Assembly: GCA_025594325.1 (NCBI GenBank)
Contig: JANHCV010000001.1
Span: 4,898,001-4,962,000, forward strand
From: Blastocladiella emersonii ATCC 22665
Lineage: Eukaryota > Blastocladiomycota > Blastocladiomycetes > Blastocladiales > Blastocladiaceae
DNA: 64,000 bases
Direction: 5' to 3'
In this document: positions 10,040-20,295 of the stretch, piece by piece
How positions within the stretch are numbered: position 1 is the stretch's first letter
How the letters are laid out: each line of letters opens with the position of its first letter
Program-made: the position numbers and the translations under genes
The notes under the pieces: generated by a model
Told to the model about the DNA's origin: nothing
Seen by the model: the letters and a program-made list of their open reading frames with translations, nothing else
The model's database searches: none

Positions 10040-13000
10040 ATGTCGACGCCACGGATCCTCTATGAATCAAAGGGCAAGAACCCGTCCGTGGTCCTCGACG
10101 ACTCGAATGCCTCGCTCCCCGACGCCGTGGCCGGCGAGGTCGCCGCCGCCGCCCCGGCCAGTACTGGCGCGGCTGCCGGGGAGCCGAGCAGCCGCAAACC
10201 GCCGACGCTGATGCGCCGCACCACGAGCCTGCCGCACGCGCCATCCGGCACCGGCGACGCGCCGCCGCCCGCGCCGCGACCCGACGCCCGGCCCGTCGTC
10301 GTGCACCACGGCATCCTCGACGGGATCATACGCGCCAGCAGCGCGGCCCCGTCGCTCCCGCGCCAGCCGAGCCCGCTCGGTCTCCAGAGCGGGGACGAGA
10401 GCAGCGACAGCGACAGCAGCGCGTCGAGGCCGGGCTCGCTCGAGCAACGGGCCGCCATCGCATCGGCCGCGCCCACGATGCCACCACTACCGCACGGCGC
10501 CCCGCTCGACCGTCGCAAATCCAAGTCAGCCGCCGGGCTCATGGTCGGCGTCGCGGCCGCCATGGCCGCGGCCAATGCGCGCGAGGCCGGCGCAATCCCG
10601 AAGATGCACCCGCTCGCGGCGCCGTCCCCCGCGCCGTCTTCGCCCGTCTCGGCGTCCCGGAGGCGGCGGCGCGACCACGAGGAGGGCGTCGACGAGGAGG
10701 ACGAGGAGGCCGACTCGGTCCTCCCAACAACCCAGCGGGTCGGCATGAGCCGCAAGCCGTCCACGGCGAGCCGATCGTACCGGCCAGCAAGCCCGGCGTC
10801 CGCCTCGGCCGCCCCACCTCCACCACCCCCCCCACCACCCTCGGCCGCCGATTCGACGCGGGACCGAATCGCCGAAGACACGCACGGCGTGACGGACGCA
10901 ATCATCGAGCGGATCAACACGATGCGGGTTCGGCCGGTGCACCCGGACCTGTTAGGCCCCGTCTCGCAGATGCACTTCTTCAACCTGGTCTTCGCGTTCG
11001 GAGTCACCGTGTGCAACGTGTACACGACGGCGACGATCCTGTTCGCCTTCTTCCGCGGCGGCGAGGTGAGCGGGATCAAGGACGCGGGCACCGCGCAGTG
11101 GCAGTCGGTCGTGCACGTCATTTCCGCAATTCTGCTCCTCGCCAGTGTCGCCAAGGACGTGTCCCGCGTCCTCATGACAATCGGCGTGCTCGCGCGCGTG
11201 TCGCAGGCCAAGCAGGTCAACAAGTGGGTGTTTGGTACGCCTTCGCGTCGATACCCGCCTTCGGGGCGCTGACAACCGTACCACGTTTAGCGTTCGCCAG
11301 CCACTCGCTGACCATGCTGCCCGCGGTCGCCGCGTCGCGTCCCGTGCAGCGTGCCATCACCGAGAGCGCATTACTCATGAGCCACCCGAAAGTCGTCGTC
11401 TTCGACCTGGTCCTGACCGACTTCCCGCAGGGCATGGAAGCTTTGATCCGCGTGTACAACGCGCCGGACGTGCTCAATTGGCTGATCGCGACGGTGAACG
11501 CGCTGTCCATCTTCTTCCACCTGTCGCGCGTGTCGTGGGCGACGCTGCTCATGATCAACGAGTACGGCCAGCGCCGGCAGCGGATCCAGGCGCGCCGCCT
11601 CGCCGTGCGCCGCTGGCGCTACGACCTGCAGATCTCGGTCGCCGTCGTCGGGTCCGACAAAGCCAAGGCCGCGTTCCTTAAACAGATTGCGTCGCACAGC
11701 AGCCCCGCCGCGACCACCGGGCACGGGATCAAGAAGTCGACGACGGGCGCGACGATCGGCAGCGCCATCAACAAGACCGGGCATACAGCGGGTATCGGCG
11801 CCTCGGGATCCGCCCGCGGGTCGTCGTCGGCGCTCGTCCAGGACCTCGCCATGCGCTCGCGCCTCAACACGGTCAACGCCATGAACCGCGTGTGGCACTC
11901 GACCACGGGGCTCGCGCTCGGCGCGGCCGCTGTCACGGGCGGGGTGACTGCGAGCCCACCGTCGTCGACCGCGGGACTGTCGGCTACCAACGGCGCCACC
12001 GCGCCGACGGGCACCGCGAGCCGGCCGGGTTCCGGGCAACTCGCGCCCGCGTCAATCCCACTCCCCGCGAGTGCCGCGGGTTCAGGCCCGCCGAGCGTGC
12101 AGGGCTCGGACACGTCGCTGGAAAACCACGGGAGCACGGGCGCGCTGAGCGGGAGCGGCGGCGTGGGCCCGAGCAACCCGAGCTGGATGAAGCTGCTGGT
12201 GTCGCAGCACCCGTCGACGCTGTCGTTCTTCCTGCAGGTGTACGCGCTGGCGGCGTTCCGGTTCGCGTTCCAGCTGGCGCAGTCGGCCGCCGCAGACCTC
12301 CCACCAGGCGATGTCGCGGGGCTCGAGTTCAACCACGCGGTGCGGACGCACGCGCGCGCGCTGAAACTGCTGGACGCCAAGAGCGTGTGGGCGGTCGACA
12401 CGCGGTCGGGGTCGCGCGAGGGCGACTTGGTGCGTGGCGCGATGACGGCGATCGCGGGGACCGCGCTGGTTAAGTCGACCATGGCGAACCTCGTGGACGT
12501 GGTGCAGGCGCCGCGCGAGCGCGCGACCTACCTCGGGCGGTTCGCGCGGCTGCTCGACGGGACCATCGCCAAGCTGCGCGGCGGCGGGCACCAGCGGATC
12601 CACGCGGACGCGGTGCTCGCGCTGCTGCCCGTCAACCCGACGGTCATGGCTAAAGTGCTCGACGACCTAAGGCCGCTGCTCGTCCGCGAGCGCATCCCGC
12701 CGGCGTTGCTGGGCGCGTGCCCGCACTCGCTCGCCGAGATGCTGTTCTGCACGCTGTGGGGATGTCCCGCCGTCAAGGCCGACCTCAACAAGGCCAAGGT
12801 CGCGTGCTTCATCGACGTGGACGTGGCCGGGCTCAAATCGGGCGTGTACGGGACCGCGCACGCGAGGGCCATGGTACGTTCTCCTCGCTCTCGCACGACG
12901 ACGGGTTTCTCACCGAGCGTCGCGGCGTCGCGGCGTAGAACGAGCTGCTGGACCTGACCGTGGTCGTGCTGGACATGAACGCGTTCGACGAGTTCGACAG

Positions 13001-13694
13001 CCCGACGTCCCCGAAAACCACGGCGCTCAAGGACACCATCGACCGGACCTGCACCTTCCTCAAGCGCAGCACGCGCGTCTCCAAAGTCCTCGTCGTGTGG
13101 GCCAACTACGCCCAGTTCAAGGCCAAGATCCACAACAAGGCGCATATCGGGTCCATCGCGCGCAACCTGCTCAAGGTGTACCCATCCATGCACCGCGTCC
13201 TCAAGACGGCCCCGCCGTCGCACACGGCGGGCAGCGGCGACCTCCCTGACGTCCCGCACTCCGGGTCCGCGACCGCGCAGAGCAGCTCGGCCGTCGCGCT
13301 GCCGTTCCCGCACGGCGCGTCGGGCGCGAACCTGCCGGGCGGCGGCGGTCCGACAACCTCAACGTCGGGCGTCGGGATCAGCGAGTCCATGTCGTTCGCG
13401 GCGGGGGCGACGGTGGTCGGCGCGGGCGAGACGCTTCTGGGCGTGGCTGGCAGCGCGACGGCGTCGCGGCGGACGTCGGGCGACCCGGGGACCACGGTCA
13501 AGTACCTTTCGGGGAAGGCGATTCACCGGTATTTCGAGCACAAGCTGGCGAAGCTCGACCTGACGCTGCAGGTGAGCGAGGCCGCGTCGCTGTTCACGGA
13601 TGAGGCGGGCCCCGCGGCGTGTGTCGAGACGGTGTTGCACGCGGTCCAGGCGCGGTTTCTCGTGCACACGCTCGAGCAGGCGAATCTCGCGTAG
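10040..13694 (+). CDS. Large unknown protein with several membrane segments
   Basis: Not recognised. Exons 10040-11234, 11291-12873 and 12939-13694 give 1177 residues. The first 290 residues are low-complexity (Pro/Ala/Ser, acidic run EEGVDEEDEE, PPPPPPPP), likely a disordered cytosolic tail. Hydrophobic segments lie at about residues 309-336, 353-380, 456-485 and 707-730. Between the third and fourth are a basic helix and a long Gly/Ser/Thr-rich linker. The soluble C-terminus (from about 780) includes the hydrophobic strand LDLTVVVLDMNAFDEF and another Ser/Gly linker. Introns are well supported: the reading frame continues only when GTACGC..TTTAG (56 nt) and GTACGT..GCGTAG (65 nt) are removed. 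The topology suggests an integral membrane protein with large soluble parts; no function is assigned. It is convergent with the RING gene, 55 bp between stops. Confidence 0.75.
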
Positions 13695-13749
13695 TAACGG
13701 TGGGATAGTATGGGGAAACGGATATGCATGTTCATCATCGTGGGTGGAT

Positions 13750-15996
13750 TCACGGTTCGTAGATCTTCGAGTACGACTGGACGGTGCGGCGGCACGTCGG
13801 GCAGGTCGTGTACCGGTTGTGCGCGAGGTCCTCGCGGCAGTCGTCGCACACGACGAGGCAGTTACACGGCCGCAGGACGATCGACCGCGGCTGCGCCTGG
13901 CACACGACGCACGCCGGGGTCGAGGTCGTGAGATGGAGCGAGTCTTCGTCCCATGGCGCAGCGGGCGGAAGATGCGCACCTTGATCCATGGCGGCCTGCA
14001 GCGCAGCGCGGGGCGACGAGGTGAGGAGCGACGCGGAGCGGGTGAGCGGGCGGTTGGACGACGACGCGGCCGCCGCGGCCTGGGTCCCGCACATGGTCGG
14101 GACGGGCACCTGGTGGTCGGCCACGAGCATGACGACCTCGCGGCACAGGTCCTCGCCCTCCTCGTCGTCAAAGACCTCGGCGTCCTCGTCGGGATACTCG
14201 ACCTCGTCAAAGTCGCTGTCCTCGGCCGGGTCGAGCTCGCCCTGGAGGAGGTAGACGGCCGTGGTAGTGAGCGGACCGGGCGGCGTGTTGGCGGCAGCGG
14301 CCACGACGGCGGCGGCAGCAATCGCCTGGTCGTTGGACTCCTCGAAGATGAGGGCGTCGGAGGGCCGCACAGTCAGCTGCAGGGCGCCGTCGTCGTCGTC
14401 GAGCACGAGCGTGTCGTCGCCGCAGTTGCCGAGCACCTCCTCATCGTCCATGTCAATCGAGGCCACGGCGGTGTTAGGGGGCGCGAGCAGATGGGTATCG
14501 TTGACGTAGGCCGAGTCCGGGTTGGATGCCGCGGCAGCGGCAGCAGCATGTGACCAGTGCGGCTTAGTGGCGGCAGCATCGGCATCGGTGGTGGTATTGA
14601 CTGCGAGGGCAGCAGCTGGCACCGCCCGCGACGGGAACGCGCGAGCCCAGAGCCGCTGCAGGGCGCCGATGCGGCGGATGCGGTCGATGAGGCGGACGAC
14701 GAGGGTGTCGTAGGCGAGGTCCATGCGGAACAGGCGCGTGAGGGCGCGCAGCTTGCCGCGGATCGACGAGTCGACCTGGCGCGACGTGGCGTGGGCGCCG
14801 GCGCTCGCGTCGTAGCGGAGGAACGGGTTGACGTGCGCGGTCGCGGCGGCAGCAGCAGCGGGCGAGAGCGGGGAGAGCGGCGCCAGCTGGCCCGACGGCA
14901 GCGTCCGAGGCGGAAGGCGGGCGAGCAGGATGGGTGTGTCCTCGTTGCGCAGCGGTGCCGAGCCCGAGGCGTCGAGCATGGCGCCGGCGAGCTTGAAGAC
15001 GGCAAACGAGTAGGCGTCGGACAGGGCGGGGAGCATGGCGCGGGTCGGTGTGGCGGGCCGCTGGCGCATGCGGCCGCCCGTGATGACGACGGTGGCGGCG
15101 TAGATGGCGAGCACGACGGCGGTGATGAAGAGCGAGAAGAGCTCGGGCCACTTGGCGAGGGCGACCATGGACGGGTACAGGGGCGACTTGAAGCGCAGAA
15201 CAAAGTGGGCCATGCTGACGAGCCCCGTGACGGTGGTCGGGACGAGGCGGTACTTGCGCTCGAGGCCGAACAGGCCCATGGTCTGCAGCAAGACGATCTC
15301 GACGGTCTGGAGCAGCACGACGAGGCAAATGTCGGGCCCGCGCGGGTGGAGGTAGGTGACGAGCCCCCACTCGACGAGATTGTGCTGCTCCGAGGCGCGG
15401 CCGGTCTCGAGGCAGTCGACGTAGACGTCGACGCACGCCGCGACACAGAAGAGGCGGAAACAGTTGAACAGCACGTCCGAGATGGCGGCGGGCGACGTGG
15501 CAGTGGAGCCCGGGGCGATGGCGGCGCCGATCCACTTGGCGTGCAGCGGGGCGAGCCCCCAGGCGGCGCCGAGCGACGAGTCGACGACCATGGTCCACAG
15601 GGTGTAGGCGTTGGTGGCGAGCAGCACAATGAGCGGCAGGCGCATGGCGAGGTTGGCCCACACGGGCAGCTTGCGCGGCTGGCGCGGGGCGGCCACCTCG
15701 CGTATCCGGCCGGCGATGACGGACTGGATGGCGAGGAACACGACCGTCCGCGACGTGATGAATGACAGGAGCGACGGGTTGAAGCTGGACGCGGCGGCGG
15801 CGGCGGAGTGCATGGCGTGGGTCATGGGCGCGGTGGCAGCAGGGAGCGCGGCGGCAGCCGAGTCGGAAGCGACAAGCCCGGACGCGGATGCGGCCTCGGA
15901 GACGGCGGCGCCGACAGCGGCGGCCGTGTCGGCGGCCGACTCGGCAGCGTGGGGCAGCAGCGCCACCCTGGCTGCGGCGGACGCGAGTTCTTCCAT
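13750..15996 (-). CDS. Multi-pass membrane RING protein, Asi1/Asi3-like
   Basis: Single exon, 748 residues. An Ala-rich N-terminus is followed by several hydrophobic helices in the first 330 residues (e.g. FITSRTVVFLAIQSVIAG, LPLIVLLATNAYTLW, ICLVVLLQTVEIVLL, LFITAVVLAIYAATVVI). A long, partly acidic linker comes next, then a RING at the extreme C-terminus. All eight ligands are Cys: C-x2-C, P-C-N-C, C-D-D-C, C-P-T-C, followed by a short conserved tail (SYSKIYEP). A Cys where most RINGs have His, in a terminal RING after a multi-pass region, is the pattern of the yeast inner-nuclear-membrane ubiquitin ligases Asi1/Asi3. A role in membrane protein quality control is inferred. The start chosen is the first ATG before the Ala-rich leader; upstream in-frame sequence has no ATG in good context. 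Confidence 0.65.
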   Translation of the reverse strand: MEELASAAARVALLPHAAESAADTAAAVGAAVSEAASASGLVASDSAAAALPAATAPMTHAMHSAAAAASSFNPSLLSFITSRTVVFLAIQSVIAGRIREVAAPRQPRKLPVWANLAMRLPLIVLLATNAYTLWTMVVDSSLGAAWGLAPLHAKWIGAAIAPGSTATSPAAISDVLFNCFRLFCVAACVDVYVDCLETGRASEQHNLVEWGLVTYLHPRGPDICLVVLLQTVEIVLLQTMGLFGLERKYRLVPTTVTGLVSMAHFVLRFKSPLYPSMVALAKWPELFSLFITAVVLAIYAATVVITGGRMRQRPATPTRAMLPALSDAYSFAVFKLAGAMLDASGSAPLRNEDTPILLARLPPRTLPSGQLAPLSPLSPAAAAAATAHVNPFLRYDASAGAHATSRQVDSSIRGKLRALTRLFRMDLAYDTLVVRLIDRIRRIGALQRLWARAFPSRAVPAAALAVNTTTDADAAATKPHWSHAAAAAAASNPDSAYVNDTHLLAPPNTAVASIDMDDEEVLGNCGDDTLVLDDDDGALQLTVRPSDALIFEESNDQAIAAAAVVAAAANTPPGPLTTTAVYLLQGELDPAEDSDFDEVEYPDEDAEVFDDEEGEDLCREVVMLVADHQVPVPTMCGTQAAAAASSSNRPLTRSASLLTSSPRAALQAAMDQGAHLPPAAPWDEDSLHLTTSTPACVVCQAQPRSIVLRPCNCLVVCDDCREDLAHNRYTTCPTCRRTVQSYSKIYEP

Positions 15997-16492
15997 GGTT
16001 TGGGTGTGCGTGCGTGTGTGCGTTGCGGGAGGTGTGGTGGTGCGTGCAGCTTCGTGGCGGGCGCGTCGAGGATGATACGGGAGCGGTAACAAGCGCGGCG
16101 ATGGCGGTTCGCCGAGGGATGCGCAGCAAAGCCGATCAACGCGCGCGGCGCGCCCTGCTGTGGCGCTGTCGCAGCCCACGTGGCCGCACCTGCCCGCGCT
16201 GAGCCTCCCGTGGCATCACCGACGCGCCGCTCCCGGCCGAGCGGAACGGAACGGGCAGCAGGCGCCCACCGTGGCACCTTTCCTCCCCTCTCCCTCCCTC
16301 TTGTCAGAGAACGAATCAACCAGCGACTCGTCGCACCACGTAGCTTTGTGATCATCCCGCTGCACGCAGCCAACACCATCGCCATTGCCCCGTCGCCGCA
16401 CCCCTGCCCGCCGCCACGGTCCCCCTTCTGCCTGCTCGCCGCCTCCGCAGTAACAACAACAACAACCACCGCCACCTTCGGACACACAAACA

Positions 16493-18068
16493 ATGGGAAT
16501 CTTCTCGAGCCGCGAGTCGACGACCGAGTCGTTCGAAAAGGCGCTCGACGCGCTCGACGCGCAAATCCGCAAGGAGCAGGTCCGCTTCACGGACCTCAAG
16601 CCGCGCGAGTCGTATGCGCGCAGCTCGGCCACGCTGTACGCGCTGGCCTTCTGGGGGATCGTGGTGGCCGTGGCCTTCAACACGGCCCTGCACACCCCCG
16701 TCCTGCTCGACGTGGTCCACGACGCCGACGCCTCGCCCGACTCGTACGTCATGGTCGACGGCGCCGACCGCTGGAAGACGGACGCCCTGCGCATGTTCGC
16801 CGTCGCCATCGGGCCCTTTATCCTGTTCTGGATCCGCCGCCTCGTCGGCTGGTATTTCCGCCGCGCTCGCGAGTCGTCCATTGAGCGCCTCGACGCCCTC
16901 AAGGCCAAGCAGCGCGCCAAGATCGAGGAGCTCAAGAAGATCACGGCCTTCTACCGCGCCAAGGAGCTCATTGAGCGCTACGAGCACCTGCTCGACCCCA
17001 ACGTGCGTTCTCTCGTTCTGATCCGCGCGAAGGCCGTCGTCGCTCACTTTAGTACGACCGTAGGCCCCGCAGCAGCCCTCGCCCAACACGCCCTTCCCGC
17101 ACGGCCCGTTCGGCCCAGGAAACGTGTCGCGCGGCGGGCCCAACTTTGACCCCAACGCGCCGCCCGGCCAGCAGGTGCCGCCGCACCTCATGATCCCGCC
17201 GCACCAGCAGCAGCAGGGCGGCCCCGACGGCCCGCTCGACCGGTCGCCGTCGCGCCAGGGCCAGCGCAGCCGCGCCAGCTCCATGAACGAGCGCGTCTCG
17301 CCGCTCGCCATCGAGGCCCCGCCATCCACGGCGCTCCCGCAGGAGGAGCAGCAGAACCAGCAGAACCAGCAGCAGCAGGGCAGCGGGTGGTTCGGTCGCC
17401 TCGTCGAGCGCGTCGTGGTGGGCGGGTCCGGCAGCGAGGAGGAGGGGGCCGAGGCCAACGCCAAGTTTGCCCTCATCTGCGGCATGTGCCACCACCACAA
17501 CGGGCTCGCGTGGCCCGCCGAGTTCCCGACGCTGCGCTTCATCTGCCGCGTCTGCGCCACCCTCAACGACCGCGGCGCCCTCGCCACGGGCGGGCCCTGG
17601 CTGTTCCAGAAGATTGCCGAACCGGCACCGCTGCCCCCGCACCCGCTGCCGCAGCCGCCCGTCCCGGTCCCAACCATGACCCCGACGCCGCCCGAGTCGG
17701 AGCAGATCCTCCCGCCCGCCGTCCCCGCCGTCGTGCCGCGCGCCATCGTCGTGCCGCCGTCCGAGTCTGGCGAAGGCGGCGACGTGCACCCGATGAACAT
17801 CCCGCTCCCGCCATCGCCGTACCCGCAGTCGCCCGCGTCGCCCGCCGCGCCGTTCCGCGCCGCGGCCGACGAGCCCGTGCCGCCGATCCCCGCGACCGTG
17901 CTCGTCCCGCCGCCACGGCCCGAGGCCGGCTCGCCCACGAGCGAGGACGACTGGGAGCGCGTCGACAAGGACGCCGCGTCATCGTTGGCGAGCACGCCGT
18001 CCACGACCCGCACGGCGACGGCGCGGTCGCGGAGCCGCGGGCCGGCAGCGCCTGAAGCCTCCTCCTAA
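16493..18068 (+). CDS. Lunapark family ER-junction protein
   Basis: Exons 16493-17002 and 17064-18068 (61-nt intron, donor GTGCGT, acceptor CCGTAG) give 504 residues. Lunapark proteins sit at three-way junctions of tubular ER and stabilise them. The N-terminus MGIFSSRES fits myristoylation at Gly2. A first hydrophobic segment covers about residues 45-66 and a second 100-121, forming the hairpin. A charged coiled coil (about 126-168) follows. A C4 zinc ribbon sits near residues 304-340 (ICGMCHHHNG, then FICRVCATLN). The tail is Pro-rich. The acceptor at 17063 was preferred to an AG 11 nt upstream because only it keeps the frame open into PQQPSPNTPF. Length is in the family range. Confidence 0.9.
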
Positions 18069-18487
18069 AGCAGCAACCTATCCCACACGTCCCACACCCT
18101 CTGAATGATTCCCCCCTCCACCCCGCACACGTAAACCCCCCAACCTGTCCGTCATGTCCGTCCTAGTCTGTCCCGCAATGAGAAACGAAACGAAAGAAGC
18201 AAGTCCATTTTTGCACACCTGCCGCTGCGAGATGCGCGAGACGCGAGACACGCGAGGCGAAACCCGAGCTTGTTCACGCGCACGTGTTTGGTTTTGTCCA
18301 CGTGGCGCGGCGTTTTTGTTTCTCGCGTCGGGTTTTGCGCCGCCCTTTCGACGGCGGTCGGCGGCCACGCGCTCATCAAAACGGGTCGCCCGCGCCGCCC
18401 CCTCTCCCTCTCCCCCCGCCTCTGCGCTGCTGCACCACCGTTCTGAGCCCCCCTACCCCACCCAACACCCCCACCTCCTCCATCACC
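18069..18487. promoter_or_regulatory. Intergenic/5' region of profilin
   Basis: About 420 bp between the Lunapark stop and the profilin ATG. The last 100 bp are pyrimidine-rich (runs of CCCTCTCCCT type, 18395-18485), a feature often seen upstream of highly expressed fungal genes. No other gene seen. Confidence 0.4.
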
Positions 18488-18799
18488 ATGTCGTGGCAGA
18501 CCTACGTCGACTCCAACCTCGTTGGCACCAAGAAGATCACCAAGGGCGCCATCTTCGGCCACGACAAGTCGACCTGGGCCATCTCCCCCGACTTCGAGGT
18601 GCGCCACCCCGTCCTGCCCCGCCCCCGCTCACACTACGGCTCCCTCGCTCGGCGCACCGCGCTGTGCCGTGTCCGGTGGCGCGCGCGCGTGCGTGCGACG
18701 CGTCGCGAGATGGTTGGCGCGATCGCGCCACACGGTCGCGTTCGATACCGCGCGTCGGGGCAGCCCGAGCGAGACGATGCAGTAGCAGCAGGAGCAGCA

Positions 18800-18832
<33 letters not shown>

Positions 18833-19864
18833 TCACCGTGTACTCAACGGCTTCGGTGGCGACGGATGCGCGATCCGGCGCGCGCACGTGTGGCCGTGTG
18901 CGAGCCCGTGCTGGGCGTCCAGCCGCGCTCAGGCGATAACGACACGCTCACCTCGTACGCGGCGCGACGTGCCGTGGCAGCTGTACACGCCGTGCGGGCC
19001 TGTTCTTGCGCGTCGCGGTGGCGCGCAGCGTGCGGGCGGGCGGAACGCGTCCGGTCGGCGTCGACGCCACACTGCCCGTCCGCTCGCCCACCTCGCTGCC
19101 CGTCCGACTCGCTGTCTGCGGCGTCCCCGCCGTTCTCGACGCACGATCGGTGACACCTGCACGCGCCCCACACGCGCCGCGCCCGATGCCACCCGTGTTT
19201 CAACCTTTGTCGCCCTCGCTCCGCCGTGCAGCGAGGCTGGCCGCCGCGCTCAAGCTCATCCCGATGTGCCCCTGCTGCTGCTGCTGCTGCTCCTGCCGCT
19301 CCATGTTGCCCCGACCCGGGCTGCCCGTGTCGCCGATCGTTCGCCGGCCCCTGCACCTGCACCCGACCCCATCCTTCATCGCCTGCCCCCGACCCGTACC
19401 CGTACCCGTACCCGTACCCGTACCCGTACTCACGCAGCCCCTCGCTTGCCCTCCTCCAGGTCCAGTCCCCCGAGCTCGACGCTCTCCTCCAGGCCTTCAA
19501 GGACCCCACGGGCATCCGTGCCAACGGTCTCCGCATGGGCGGCCAGAAGTACATTGCCCTCAAGTGCGACGACCGCTCCATCTACGGCAAGCTCGTACGT
19601 TTTCCTCTCCTCGCGTCGTGCTCAGTCCGGCATCTCACGGTGTGAATCGTCGTAGGGCTCGGGCGGTATTGTCGCCGTCAAGACGAACCAGGCGCTGCTC
19701 ATTGGCCTGTACGGCGACGGCACGCAGCCCGGCGAGGCGACCAAGGTGGTGGAGGCGCTGGCCGACTACCTCATCTCGGTCAACTACGTACGTTTCCTGT
19801 CTCTCCTCTCCTCGACACGCGCCTCGGCCAGAAACTCACGCCGCCCGTGTCGTCCTTGTAGTGA
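18488..19864 (+). CDS. Profilin
   Basis: Actin-monomer- and poly-proline-binding protein of the cytosol. Coding exons are 18488-18598, 19460-19594, 19656-19787 and 19862-19864, giving 126 residues, the usual profilin size. The start MSWQTYVDSNLVGT, the middle NGLRMGGQKYI and DRSIYGK, and the end LADYLISVNY are all diagnostic. Exon 4 contributes only TGA: removing GTACGT..TTGTAG joins the final TAC codon directly to TGA, whereas read-through would add an unrelated tail. Intron 1 is 861 nt, against about 60 nt for most introns here, and carries triplet and hexamer repeats. The short introns flank conserved blocks exactly, so the model is firm apart from possible untranslated exons. Confidence 0.93.
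18781..18832. repeat. AGC/CAG triplet tract in profilin intron 1
   Basis: Imperfect then near-perfect CAG-type triplets (agcagcaggagcagcagg, then about nine uninterrupted agc units). They lie in the first profilin intron, about 200 nt after the donor, and are complementary to the CTG tract further along the same intron. Confidence 0.85.
19270..19300. repeat. CTG triplet tract in profilin intron 1
   Basis: A run of about eight ctg/gct triplets near the end of profilin intron 1. It is the reverse complement of the CAG tract 450 nt upstream, so the two could pair in the transcript. Confidence 0.8.
19389..19432. repeat. acccgt hexamer tandem repeat
   Basis: Six to seven copies of the hexamer acccgt just upstream of the profilin intron 1 acceptor. 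Each copy contains GTAC, the core of the local donor consensus. Another short run of the same unit occurs near 22592. It is not a telomere-type TTAGGG repeat. Confidence 0.85.
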
Positions 19865-20295
19865 GCTCTTCCCCTAACGCATACCTCGGCCTGGCCGGCC
19901 AACTCTGCCGTGTCCTCGCCACCACCCACCTCCCTTGCGCTGTGCTCTCCCCTCCCTGCACGCTTCGTCCGTTTGATTGATCGACCGTAAAAAATGTCTC
20001 CATTCTGTTCGCCCACTCTCTTCTCTCTGGTCCTGCATGCGAGTACGAGATGTCTCGCGTTGGGAGCTCGCGCCGATCCGCTTTCATGTGTCGCGCCTCT
20101 CGAGCCAGAGTCGCGCTTCGGCGCACGCCTCGAGCGCGTTGGTCAAACGCCATGGCCACGGCCATCAAACGGCTCGCGCTCCCCGCTCCCCGCTCCCCTT
20201 CGAGCTCCCTCCCCCAGCACACGCGACGAGGACTAACATAAACTTGACTATTCAGGGTATCAATACGAACGATCTAAACTCACCCCCCTCGCACC
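19865..20295. other. Convergent intergenic region
   Basis: About 430 bp between the profilin stop and the stop of the leftward unknown gene. It should hold both 3' ends. No gene, RNA or repeat recognised. Confidence 0.4.

Noticed and set aside
19389-19432. acccgt repeat as an internal telomere tract
   Set aside because: The unit does not match TTAGGG or other fungal telomere repeats and it lies inside an intron.
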